Below are positions 47,283 to 57,274 of a stretch of 64,000 bases of DNA, in pieces. The stretch's first letter is position 1. Every line of letters begins with the position of its first letter. The position numbers and the translations under genes were made by a program. The notes under the pieces were generated by a model. The model was not told the origin of the DNA, did no database searches, and saw nothing but the letters and a program-made list of their open reading frames with translations. The stretch spans positions 1,674,001-1,738,000 of the forward strand of contig NC_037315.1 in assembly GCF_000143535.2 (NCBI RefSeq). The letters run 5' to 3'. The DNA comes from Botrytis cinerea B05.10 (taxonomy: Eukaryota > Ascomycota > Leotiomycetes > Helotiales > Sclerotiniaceae).

Positions 47283-48540
47283 CTATCTCCAAGTATCCCC
47301 CACGGTCCCCTTTGTCGCACAACCCGCGGGCACCGTAAAAACGCGATTGGGATCTTTTTCCCACGTTGGCGTCCCACTACTCGCCACATTCACATACTTA
47401 TACTGCACCACCTGTCCGGGGGGCAACATGACGGTTCCGGTCCACAATGGATTCGCACTCGTGTAGTTTACAGCTGACAATGCGACGGCGGCGGAAACAT
47501 CCCAGTTTCCGAGAGCGGCGACCGAGCCGGCGACTTTGATGGTTTGTCCGTAGGTGGTGGTGACGAGCTCGTTGAAGGTTACGGGAATCAGAGAAGGGGT
47601 TGAGGCGCAGCTTGTGGTTGCCGTGGTGGCGCTGGTGGTGGTGCTCGATTTGGTCGATGTGCTGAGGGTGGTGGAGGTGGAAGATGTTTTGCTCGTGGTA
47701 CTTGAGGAGCCGCCGCCGCTGCCGGAACCGACAATGGCGATATCGGCGCAGGTTAGATAGATTTGGCCTGTTTGGAAGGAATTCCATTTCAGGGATATGA
47801 GGGTGTGATTTGATGCGTAGTTTGGGATCTTGACTTTCTTGGTCACTGTATATCCACCTGCGATGGAAGTGTAGCAAGAGCCGAGAGCGGCGCCATCCAC
47901 TCCTTGACATCTTGTGCCGCTGTTGAATCCCTTGCAAGTAAACCAGTCGTTTCGGTAACAGGCTTGTCCGGGAGTGCAATCTGCGTTGTAATCGCACGTG
48001 GCTCCGGTGACGTCGGTACAGGGGAGTAATCCGGCGTCGAAACAATCCTCAGCGGCTTGTTTCTCGGCATCCGTGGGGATGTATCCGGGTGTGATGAGCT
48101 TATCCACGATGGATTGGTCTTGACAGATGCGCCAGCTGAACATACCGCCATGGTCTCCGTTGTTGTCTACGCACCACTGTACATCGACTGTTTGACCAGC
48201 TGTATAGGTGGTGACGGGGGTGTTACCCCAGTTTGTGGAAGGGTAATTGTAGTCGACGCTGACCCGAGCATTGTAGCCGCAAGGACCGCTGCGTCCAACT
48301 GGAGCGACGTCGAGATCAGGCCATGAAGAGACGGGCTCAAGAATAGTACATTCGGGACATGTGTCGATGCCAACCTTCAATTGTTAATGTGGTAATAGAA
48401 ATGGATTTATGGAATCTTACTGAATGGCCGATGCTTGTTCGACTGGAGGGTATGTTCATGTAGCCATGAGCATCTACTAGAGACGCCAAATTGGCTGCTG
48501 CCAACACAAAAAGAATGGTAGAAGATCTTGACATTGTCAT
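47283..48540 (-). CDS. AA13 starch-active lytic polysaccharide monooxygenase with CBM20
   Basis: Two exons, 48540-48421 and 48374-47283, give 403 residues. A signal peptide (about 1-24) ends LVDA, so the mature protein starts [10 protein letters not shown] with His25 as residue 1. The second copper ligand is His115 in [12 protein letters not shown] (mature His91), and Tyr246 in [12 protein letters not shown] can be the axial Tyr. These agree with the His-brace layout known for AA13 enzymes. [17 protein letters not shown] and many paired cysteines are also typical. A Ser/Thr linker (about 255-300) leads to a C-terminal CBM20 starch-binding domain: [24 protein letters not shown], then [18 protein letters not shown] and WEKDPNR. 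The enzyme oxidatively cleaves starch outside the cell. A TATTTAAA element lies about 70 bases upstream. Confidence 0.94.
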
Positions 48541-50206
48541 ATAGTATGCTCTTCAATGTCTCCTCTGTACAGGACACTTGGAAAGGAAGAAAATTGACGA
48601 ACTTGTTCGTTTAAATACCATAGGATTTTGACTCTTCTTTATAGTTCTCAATCATAACCTAGCAGCAGAGACTCAATGCAAGAATTTTCAACTCATACCT
48701 AGACAACAGCTACTGCAAGATCCGAAACCTAGGTTAAATTGATGATGATGAAAAAACTGAAGACTTATATTACGCCAAGCCGGTAATATTTGAATTCTGC
48801 AGTATGTGAAAAGCATTATTGAAGATTAACCATCTTCAAGTGGTTTACACGCCACTTGGACATCTCTAAATAGAATTCCAGAGCCAAACTTTTAGATCCG
48901 CCGATTGGCAATATGGAAAGCATTGAAGTTTCTCCATTGATATGAGAAAGGCGGAAAGCTGCCAGACAGAAGTGAAGACAGCAAACAGTATATTCCTAAG
49001 GATCAAACACAGGACTAGAGGAGAACTCTCAAGAAAATCTCAACTATTCTCACCAAAATCCATCTATCCCATCTATGCCATTCCCAATAACTTCATCTTA
49101 GACGGACAACAAGCCCAACCGCCAAGACGGTAGAAACTGAACTTACTAGTCCCTCAAAAGAGCCCGAGTCAGAATCCCCTTTACATCTCGCTCCGAGGTC
49201 GTCAATGGCATTCTACCATCCCCACCACAACACATCTATCAACTCAGCCGCGCAAGCAGCTAATCGGTCCTTCATCATTCTCGCATCTCAATCAAAAGAT
49301 ATTTATAAAAACCACTTAGGTACACATGATTTCCCCAACCCCCCCGCAAAAAGCTAACATTCGGTCCTTCTCACGACAGTTCGCACCCCGCACTTACAGG
49401 GAGAGAATTGCCACGCCGGAGAATATCACAAATGAAGCTCTATCTCCGGACTGATCCCAAGTCGTTTGAAGAACGGACCGAGAGAGTGTCCGCGTCCTAC
49501 GCTGGACGGGGCCTGGATTTGAAAGGCACTGTGAGGATAGACGGGAAGAATGCGGAGGTGTGGAGAACCTGAGGAAGTGGACTTTGACAGGTTTGAAATC
49601 GATGTGTCGTTGGTGGTTGAGACGGGATGGGATGGAGAAATTGTTATTGGGGTGGACGTTAAACGTGGGGTAGACAGCGGTTGAAGATGTTATTACGCAG
49701 CACCTGCCTTTTATGGCGTTGCCGCTCATATGCAGGTACTAAACTAGTTCGAATGTGATTGGCATGGTTGTAGTTGCGGAAACGGCCACAACAGAATGTT
49801 AGAGAACTTCAAAGCAATCAGTTCTGCAGTAAAGCACTCGAGATTCTGTGTGTAGTTGTTCTTGACGGCAGGGTAAGATAGTTTTCATGTTTGGACTTCA
49901 CTTCACGTATGCAATCGATATGGATCATTTTAAGTAAACAAAGCTGTTTGTTTTCAGAGAACTAAAGTGCGAGATAGATCTAGAGACAAATGTGTATCGT
50001 AAGGATACCATTTGTATCTTCTCTATTTATTAAACACCTTGTTCTAATATCAACATCCCTTTCCTGATCAACGCACACGTACGCCATCCCTTAACACAAT
50101 GCAAAAGAAATTTGCTACCCAATGTTCCGAATAGTATCAATCCATCCACCAAATAAGCAAATGAAATGTCCTCCCTAAGCGCAACTTATGGCATAGCATT
50201 AATGCT
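48541..50206. other. Intergenic; AA13 promoter region
   Basis: Upstream region of the AA13 gene and downstream of the next minus-strand gene. On the minus strand a CCAAT box occurs near 48903-48907 within TGCCAATCGGCGG. The minus-strand frame 49394-49729 (111 codons) lacks any motif and is not called. Confidence 0.55.
48610..48617 (-). promoter_or_regulatory. TATA-like box of the AA13 gene
   Basis: TATTTAAA on the minus strand, 70 bases before the start codon at 48540, a usual TATA position in filamentous fungi. Inferred from sequence and spacing only. Confidence 0.5.
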
Positions 50207-50955
50207 CTAGATGAAATAAGCAGCTGCAAAGACAGCAGCGAGCAAGCCACCTGAAACTGTGTTGGCAGCCATGGCTCCACCGGTATGAGCAGCAGCGCTG
50301 CTAGCTGGTCCAGAGCTCGTAGCCGAAGTCTTGGTGGTGACAGAAGTAGCGCTGCTGGTGAGGGTTGTGGATGGAACAACGGAGGTGGAGTTGGCGTATG
50401 TGCCAGTTACGACGCTAGGGGAAACCGATGGGTGACCGGAAACAGAAGTACTGGGGACTGGAACGAGGGTATCGACGGGAGCAGATGAGCTGTAAGCAGT
50501 GGTGGCTGGAACCGAGCTGCTGGGGACTGGGACGAGGGTGTCGATGGGGACAGATGAGGTGTAAGCCGTGGTGCCAGAAGCTGAGCTGATGACGACTGGA
50601 ACAAGAGTTTCGACTGGAGCAGATGAGGTGTAAACAGTTGTATCAGAAGCTGAGCTGACAACTGGAACTAGAGTTTCAACGGGAGCAGAGGATGTATAAG
50701 CAGTCGTTTGGGAAGCTGGAGCAGAGGATGGGAGGACGATGGGGACGAGTGTCTCGACAGGTGCACCGGCTATAAAAATCTCTTGTCAGTATTTTGATTC
50801 TTAAAATTATGAGGACGGTAGTAAAAGGCCATACTACAGGAAGTTGAGTCCGAAGCCCATGCAACACCACGAGCAAGTTGACCAGCGCCGCTGACGGGGA
50901 GAACAAGCGCGACGAAGAAAAGGGCAAACATGATGGATTTCTGAATAATAGACAT
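50207..50955 (-). CDS. Secreted, probably GPI-anchored Ser/Thr-rich protein with tandem repeats
   Basis: Two exons, 50955-50835 and 50769-50207, with a 65-base intron (GTATGG donor, TTATAG acceptor) give 227 residues. Residues 1-24 are a signal peptide (MSIIQKSIMFALFFVALVLP...). From about 43 to 145 there are five copies of a 22-23 residue unit centred on P-V-E/D-T-L-V-P and separated by Thr/Ala-Tyr-Thr-Ser-Ser. The downstream part is Ser/Thr-rich. The protein ends in a hydrophobic tail SGGLLAAVFAAAYFI after small residues (SSAAAHTGGAMA), which fits a GPI-attachment signal. Such proteins sit in the cell wall or plasma membrane and are heavily O-glycosylated. No enzymatic domain. The DNA repeat is clear at about 50440-50710 and may vary in copy number between strains. 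Confidence 0.82.
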
Positions 50956-51975
50956 AATGACTACTTTTGAGAGTTGTATCTTGGATAGAAAAGTTGTTTA
51001 TTTGTAGGGATTGATAAACGAAAGTGATGGTATTGTAAGTTTGATTTTTCGTTTGGAGTTCTGAAGATGTTTTTGAAAGGAAGAAAGAAGACAGAAGGGG
51101 AATTCTTAGGAGTTTATAAACAAGAATTTCGTGATGGTGTGGAACAATATGGCGCTAGGCGAAAGGTGAATTATATTGAGATTATGGCTCATATATTGAC
51201 CTATCAAAAAGGCGAATAAGAAATTGTGGTAGAAAATTGCTAATCTGGTTCGCTGTCGTTATATCAAAAGCCTCAAATTACAGGTTAGTACGATGATTTA
51301 CACAGAATTCAAAAATTAGCTGCGTCTTTCCATTGTTACATCATATTCCATAGTAGGAAGCTGGAAAAGTATATGTGTATGATATAGATTCCAAGTTTTT
51401 GGGTTCACAAGCTTTATCTTGAAGTGAATGAGAAGATGAGAATTTCAGCCTCTTTGACTTCAAAGTTTCATGTACGTGTACATATTCACTATCGCTTATT
51501 TCCAAGGCCCCATGAGGAACGCATGTGAATCATCTTAATCATAAACCAAGCTTGTACAGCATCTTGCCGTTGGGAAGTAACAAGCTACTTGAGAATTCCA
51601 ATGATATCAAAGTCGGAAGTCTCGAGTGATGCACCATCATGTTTGCAGGCTTGAAGTGAATCTAAATACATATTCTCAATTCCATATCTCATAGATCTAA
51701 CGACATACATGAACAATAAATTAGTAGTGACTGACAGATAGAAAATCTCAATCATGCACTACGAAAATCAGAATCTTTTCCAACCGTTATGTAGTCTTCA
51801 ACTTAAGCACAAATCATCCTGAAAGAAACGCATTTCTAGTACCTAAAAGCGGACAAAACCCAGTCACCTCTCATACCCAATGCCGCTAAAAATCAAAAGG
51901 GGGTCATAACCATGCCCTATATCGCACAAAAAACATCAATCGTACACATCATACCCGAAAAATACAAATACAGAC
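50956..51975. other. Intergenic; GPI-protein promoter
   Basis: About 1 kb of AT-rich sequence between the GPI-type protein start and the kelch gene stop, both minus strand. No coding frame or repeat of note. Confidence 0.55.
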
Positions 51976-54900
51976 TCATGGACGCTCAGGACTACTGCGA
52001 CCCTCGAGCCTTTCCACCAACTCCGACACTTTTCCCTTGCCTTTCACCCGTCCCTTGCTCCTCCCGCTTTCGGCGCTTTCCGTTTTGGCTAATTTGTTGC
52101 CATCTTCTATACTCAAGATTTCACTAGGGGTTCGACTTGGGGTTCCGCTTCTGCTAGCTCCTATGTTCCTTCCCCTCATACTCCCTCCTTCGCTCAAATC
52201 TTCACGAACATCATGATTGACAACGCGCAATCTCTCTTTGGGCACTGTAAACATGACTTGTACCACCCGATCCTCAATTGCTCTTTCGATATCCCATTCT
52301 TCATCATCTTCATCGATCCCATTTACTACAAGTCCATTAGATTCACTAGTCCTTGCAAACTGTACACTCGACCGGCCGCCATTAACAAACGAACTGGATC
52401 TCCCACGCTTGCCACCAATGTTCTCACTATCCTCCCAGTCTCCTCTACCCTGTTTTCTCCTCCATAAAGCCGCACCAGCACTGACGGTTCTTCTTGGAGA
52501 GTTATCGATACCAATTGGAAGAGGAATTGACTCTCGATCTAGAAGACTAGATTCCGCCGCAGTATCACTTTCAGGCCTGAGAGCTTTGCGCAGACTTCCC
52601 AACCATCCACGTCTACCAAGACCCATGGGCTTGTTCTTCGATGGACTGCCAATGTGATCATATGTCGTCCTAGTGGGTGTATGGGGTGTTGATCTGAAAG
52701 AGGAATCAGTAGGGGAAGGAATCCCCCGGTCAGCGGACTGCTCTGGACGAGGGAGTAAGGTTACTCCTTCTGCCTGCAAGGCAGAAAAGCTAGGTTGCGT
52801 ATGAGCGGTGGTATAAGTTGAACCAGTATTTTCGCTACCGGAACTCCCAGGAGGGTAGATCTGAGCATTTTGTGCGACAGGGCTGTCAGGCATCGGACTC
52901 AGAGTAGCATTTCCCAGAGTAATCGTGTTCATCGCGTATGTTAAATAACCTCGAAGCGAATTTGATCTTGCTCCTAGGGAACTAGATCCCGATCGACTTA
53001 AAGTAGCAGCGGTAGGGGCCATACTTTGCTCGCTAAGGTTACTGGCTGTTCGAGCATTGTCGTCAGAGAGTTCCCCCGCAACAGAGGCTGGACCAGTCGC
53101 TGTAATCAAGTTTGCCCGTCGAGAAGGAGAACTTCTCCCAACAGTTGAATGAGATTTGGCTTGAGCGTGAAGGAGGGCATCTGCAGCGGCCCAGTCTGCA
53201 ACCCATGCTTCGATCTCACGTTCCCGTTCTTGCGCTGGGGATTCTGAAACAGGCATAGCGACATTTTGGTTGTTATATTGCACGGGCACTGAGAAATTCT
53301 GAGTAACTGGATCTTTGAATGGATCCGATCGTCGCTTCGCACCAAAGAAGGCGTCGCTTTCTTCAAATGGAAGAGCAATCCCCACTTCAATAGGAGAAAT
53401 AATATCAGCGTCTTCGTCTGCTTCGTATATTGGATGTATCGGCCCAGCTGCACCAATATTAGCTGCTCTAGCATTCCCAGCTACTGCACCAGGGTCAAAG
53501 GTTGAAGCAGGCTGGTAGAGACCTCGATTGTTTCGTACAGCTTTCCTGGGTATTTGCCGAGACTGAAGTGTGGGAGAGCCAATCTCTCCCGCGCCGTATT
53601 CACCATTGTATAGACTATCGTATCCCCCCACTGCACTTCCTGAGTCATAATAATGATTTTGGCGATCAGAATAACTACGAGTTTGATACATTTCTTGTGA
53701 GCCTGAGTGTGCAGTGGCGGCGTTGTAGCCAAGAGACCTGAGGTCTCTTTCTCTCCCCTCATTCCTCGACTCTCTACGTCTCCTCCTGCAGCGAATCAAA
53801 CACCAACTAAGTCCTCCAACAATAGCGATGAACGCAGCGATACCTAATCCGAGTCCTATGCCAAGGCCGACTTTTGAGGAACCCGAGGACGAAGAAGCGC
53901 TTCTGCGGACATATGCTGGATTGGTGTAGTTCGACATCCAAGTGGAGCTCGTAGCATTAAAAAACATGGGTTGGACAGTTGTGTCAACAGCTCTCTTCAT
54001 ATTGTTGGCGTCTGTTATATTAAATCCACCCAGTACCATCATAACATTTCCAGGAAGCATTGTTGCACCGTGCCCATAAATACCGTTTCCAAATGGCTGA
54101 TCTGCAGGTACCGACCATTTCCATCTTCCAGTTCCTCCATAGCCAGTTCCAAGTTCCAATATAGCAAATTGTGGATCAGCAGCTTGATTAACGCTACCAA
54201 CCCATCCGCCCAACACAATGACTTTAGATCCATCTTCTGTTAATATCGCCGTATGCCCTGAACGACTATCGACACTGGTTACTGCATTTTTCATTGTCAA
54301 TTCTGTATTGGAGCTCTGCGTTGAGGATGGTGGGTTGACTGTGACAAAGCTCCAACTCTCCTCGGGAAGACTCCAAATCGCGACTTGACTCATGTTTATA
54401 AACGCGCCTTGTGTATGTCCACCAAGAAGTATGAAATTCTGAGTTTGTGTCATAACCCCCGAAGCATTCGCATACGCAGGAAGCAGAGGAGTGATGGTGA
54501 ATCCCGCCTCAGCAACAGGTGCTCCTCTGTTAGCAGTTAAATCCAAACTGTACGAATCTGCCGATCCAGGTGATAGTCGCATCATGCGGTTCGTATAGTT
54601 GGCTTTTGACTGCCATGTCGATATATTCGCCGAGGAACTGGGACACATGCCACCATAGATATAGATATCCGTATATGTAGCATTTGCATTGACCAATGTA
54701 GAAAACTGGAATCCACCCGATAAAAAATGCGCGCCTGCGACACCATCAGAGGAAACATCACTGGCCACGACAGTCGTCTCTTTCGTCCACGTCCCATTTC
54801 CAGCAGCCTCATTTCCAGGTGTATAGGTCCATAATTCAGTGCTGGCAGATTCTGAACAAGAACCAGTAAGCAACGAAATATCGCCGTCCGCCCCAATCGT

Positions 54901-55179
54901 AGGTATAAAAGCAGTATTGTTATTGAGAAACGAAAGATTAGGTGTAAAGGGTTCTAATGTAAGATTTGAAGCGAACAAAGTTGAAGATATATTTAGGGAC
55001 AAAAACTCGGGTCGAGTGTCTGATTCAGATGCGACGAGGAAGATGAATGCTGTGTCGTTCCTTTGGCTTGCGCTCGATGGAAGAAGAATCGTAGTCGGAT
55101 TATATGGTAAGGTCTGCGAATTCGCAGTAGTTGTGAGACTTATCAATGTCCAAAGGACCGGCGACAAATCGGTTCTCAT
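51976..55179 (-). CDS. Kelch/galactose-oxidase-like beta-propeller membrane protein
   Basis: A single exon of 1067 residues from ATG. A signal peptide (about 1-22) precedes a glycosylated ectodomain with about 20 NxS/T sites. Propeller-type strands appear as IYIYGGMCPSS, FILLGGHTQGAF, SGHTAILTEDGSKVIVLGG and GHGATMLPGNVMMVLGGF, which follow the kelch pattern of hydrophobic residues then Gly-Gly. One transmembrane helix (about 436-462, VGLGIGLGLGIAAFIAIVGG) ends in the basic cluster RCRRRRRES. The cytosolic tail of about 600 residues is polar, Ser-rich and without a known domain except charged stretches such as EDDEEWDIERAIEDRVVQVMF. Similar ascomycete proteins are annotated as galactose oxidase or kelch beta-propeller; their role is not known and sensing or polarity functions are only guesses. 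Confidence 0.85.
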   Translation of the reverse strand: MRTDLSPVLWTLISLTTTANSQTLPYNPTTILLPSSASQRNDTAFIFLVASESDTRPEFLSLNISSTLFASNLTLEPFTPNLSFLNNNTAFIPTIGADGDISLLTGSCSESASTELWTYTPGNEAAGNGTWTKETTVVASDVSSDGVAGAHFLSGGFQFSTLVNANATYTDIYIYGGMCPSSSANISTWQSKANYTNRMMRLSPGSADSYSLDLTANRGAPVAEAGFTITPLLPAYANASGVMTQTQNFILLGGHTQGAFINMSQVAIWSLPEESWSFVTVNPPSSTQSSNTELTMKNAVTSVDSRSGHTAILTEDGSKVIVLGGWVGSVNQAADPQFAILELGTGYGGTGRWKWSVPADQPFGNGIYGHGATMLPGNVMMVLGGFNITDANNMKRAVDTTVQPMFFNATSSTWMSNYTNPAYVRRSASSSSGSSKVGLGIGLGLGIAAFIAIVGGLSWCLIRCRRRRRESRNEGRERDLRSLGYNAATAHSGSQEMYQTRSYSDRQNHYYDSGSAVGGYDSLYNGEYGAGEIGSPTLQSRQIPRKAVRNNRGLYQPASTFDPGAVAGNARAANIGAAGPIHPIYEADEDADIISPIEVGIALPFEESDAFFGAKRRSDPFKDPVTQNFSVPVQYNNQNVAMPVSESPAQEREREIEAWVADWAAADALLHAQAKSHSTVGRSSPSRRANLITATGPASVAGELSDDNARTASNLSEQSMAPTAATLSRSGSSSLGARSNSLRGYLTYAMNTITLGNATLSPMPDSPVAQNAQIYPPGSSGSENTGSTYTTAHTQPSFSALQAEGVTLLPRPEQSADRGIPSPTDSSFRSTPHTPTRTTYDHIGSPSKNKPMGLGRRGWLGSLRKALRPESDTAAESSLLDRESIPLPIGIDNSPRRTVSAGAALWRRKQGRGDWEDSENIGGKRGRSSSFVNGGRSSVQFARTSESNGLVVNGIDEDDEEWDIERAIEDRVVQVMFTVPKERLRVVNHDVREDLSEGGSMRGRNIGASRSGTPSRTPSEILSIEDGNKLAKTESAESGRSKGRVKGKGKVSELVERLEGRSSPERP

Positions 55180-56060
55180 GCTGGATCTGAATCTGGAAAA
55201 TGAATGTTGAAAAACAAAAATGCTGGCGGAGGCTATTCTACTTTTTGATGTTAATCACATTATTGACGCCAGTAAGAATTTCAAATTGAGAGTGGAGAGC
55301 TGTGCAGCTCAGCACTGATTCTCCTCAAGCCAGCCCTCTCGTCGGTCAGGTTTCAATTGAAGTATATTGTCGTTCAGATGCAATGTTCGTCTGTATTGAA
55401 CAGTAAGTGATACAAAATCATCTTCGTGAAAGCATTAGTGCGGCCCAGTATCCAGCCCCGTTTTGGCGATAAACACGACTTCCAGACCAGCCATGGTCAT
55501 TATTGACATGCAAGGAAGTTTTCCTATTCGTTGACCTAGTGATAACCGTGATTAGCTCTATGGGTACTTATGCTAGTAGCCTTAGATGCATGCATGTGAG
55601 AACATTGCGGAAAGTCATTCCATCATGAGATACTTATATACTTTACACACAGACATCAACTACTGATTGTCCATCCTCTCAATATGCTTGAAGCTATACC
55701 GGTATACAATTGAGAAAAGAATTCCTTTCAGACTCAATAGGCTGATTTGATTCTTGATAACTAGAATTACTTGAAAGACTGGGGAAGGAAGGAAAGGTCA
55801 GCCGAAAATGAAGGGGCTGTCTGTGCCTCGGTTCCAATTTTAGGCCTTATCTAGTGAGGGGCATCGCGCCGTTGGATTGGGCTTGTTATGATGAGTTCCA
55901 CGAAGCGTTATCATCCTAATATCAACACCTCCCTTCATTCAAGTTCATTACCTTCAATGTCACTTATTGTATCGTTGTCCTCTCGTACATAGCATACCAG
56001 CTATATACCACAAATCGGTGGCCCATACTATATCCAGTCCACTCGTACAACACAGCAAAC
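55180..56060. other. Divergent promoter region
   Basis: Between the kelch gene and the DUF1330-like gene, transcribed away from each other. Nothing but ordinary sequence seen. Confidence 0.55.
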
Positions 56061-56849
56061 ATGCCAGCCTGCACACTTCATCTGCTTTCTCTCTCCGTCA
56101 CCATCACCGATTTCCTCTCAGCCCTTTCAACGACTTCGCTCACCCCACTCACAATTGGTAGGGTTGTGCGTTGGATCGTCCTTCCGACATCGATATCGAT
56201 CGACCCACTTATCGCACGTAATATCCATTGGGATATTCTGATGATCTTGCCCAATACCGACACTCTTCCAGCCTCACTACAAAAGCTTATCCTTCATCAA
56301 TGGCAGGTGACAGCAGGAATACCTTCTCGATTGCTCCATGATTTTGCGTCGAAGAATAGAAGACTACTTAATCCACGGCCCGAAGACACACCGCCACTCA
56401 CAGGAAGCTTAAACAATTACCGCACAACAGCTTCAGCTCAAGCCCTCGAGCTTTCTCCTCCATTGATGGAATGGATCAAAACCTATAGAGACCAAGAGGG
56501 GCGTGGTGCGGTTTCTATGCTCAATCTTTTAGCCTTTAAGCCTGGACTCAAAGGTGAATATTTGAAATATGGAGCCGAATTTGCAAAATCTATTGGGTCA
56601 AAACGAGGTGGTATTGCCAAGATAATGGGAACTGTGATACACGAGGGAGATTTGAAAGAAAGAGGTGAATGGGATGAGGTTGCCGTGGCACACTATCCGA
56701 GCATTGAACATTTTGCAGATATGTTGGCCAGTGAAGATTATCAGGAAGTAAATCACAGACATAGGGTGGGAAGTTTGAGGGACACTTTCATTCTTTGCAC
56801 AACAGAATTGGATCTGCCTATACCAGGCAAGAACGGGTCAAAACTATAG
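56061..56849 (+). CDS. DUF1330-like (dimeric alpha-beta barrel) protein
   Basis: One exon of 262 residues. The C-terminal part (about 145-255) reads GRGAVSMLNLLAFKPG, YLKYGAEFAKSIGSKRGGIAKIMGTVIHEG, WDEVAVAHYPSIEHFADMLASEDYQEVNHRHRVGSLRDTFILC. This strand-helix-strand order with L-N-L-L near the start and Y-P-S-x-x-x-F near the middle is that of DUF1330 and related ferredoxin-like small barrels. The N-terminal half (1-140) has no recognised domain; it contains IHWDILMILPNT, which may be an additional strand pair, then a Pro-rich linker. The function of the fungal members is unknown. Start chosen at the first ATG after an AT-rich leader. Confidence 0.78.
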   Translation: MPACTLHLLSLSVTITDFLSALSTTSLTPLTIGRVVRWIVLPTSISIDPLIARNIHWDILMILPNTDTLPASLQKLILHQWQVTAGIPSRLLHDFASKNRRLLNPRPEDTPPLTGSLNNYRTTASAQALELSPPLMEWIKTYRDQEGRGAVSMLNLLAFKPGLKGEYLKYGAEFAKSIGSKRGGIAKIMGTVIHEGDLKERGEWDEVAVAHYPSIEHFADMLASEDYQEVNHRHRVGSLRDTFILCTTELDLPIPGKNGSKL

Positions 56850-57274
56850 GTGTGGGGAAGTTTGAGACAAAAGTTTGATTTTTAACTCAGCTGAATCTGT
56901 CTGAGGTATTGTTCCATTGCCAGGATTCGGACCTTCATTCCTATGTCATAAGTGTACATACAAAGTGCATCAGTGTCACATCAGACTTGCACAACAATTT
57001 TGGATAATGGAGTTTTTCTATCTGTCGTAATTGGTTGCTACATAGTTATACACATCAGTTCTCTATCCAGAAATCCCAGCAACCCTGAGTATCTCTCGCA
57101 AAACAATGATACATGCCATTTTCCCTGCACATATCCTACATAGCATACAATAGATTCTGGCCGACAAAGAAAATTAAGGTCTCAAAACCTCCAATTATCG
57201 TAGGAAACATGAGAGTCAGATTTTTCAAAGAGAGCACTCTTGAAGCCAGCAGCATTTGTAACCGAACGGCAAAG
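56850..57274. other. Intergenic between convergent 3' ends
   Basis: No coding frame with support. Presumed 3' untranslated sequences of both neighbours. Confidence 0.55.

Noticed and set aside
47398..48045. 215-codon Arg/His-rich frame overlapping the AA13 gene
   Set aside because: Out-of-frame reading of the same strand as the AA13 coding exon.
49394..49729. 111-codon minus-strand frame
   Set aside because: No signal peptide, domain or splice context; chance frame in intergenic DNA.
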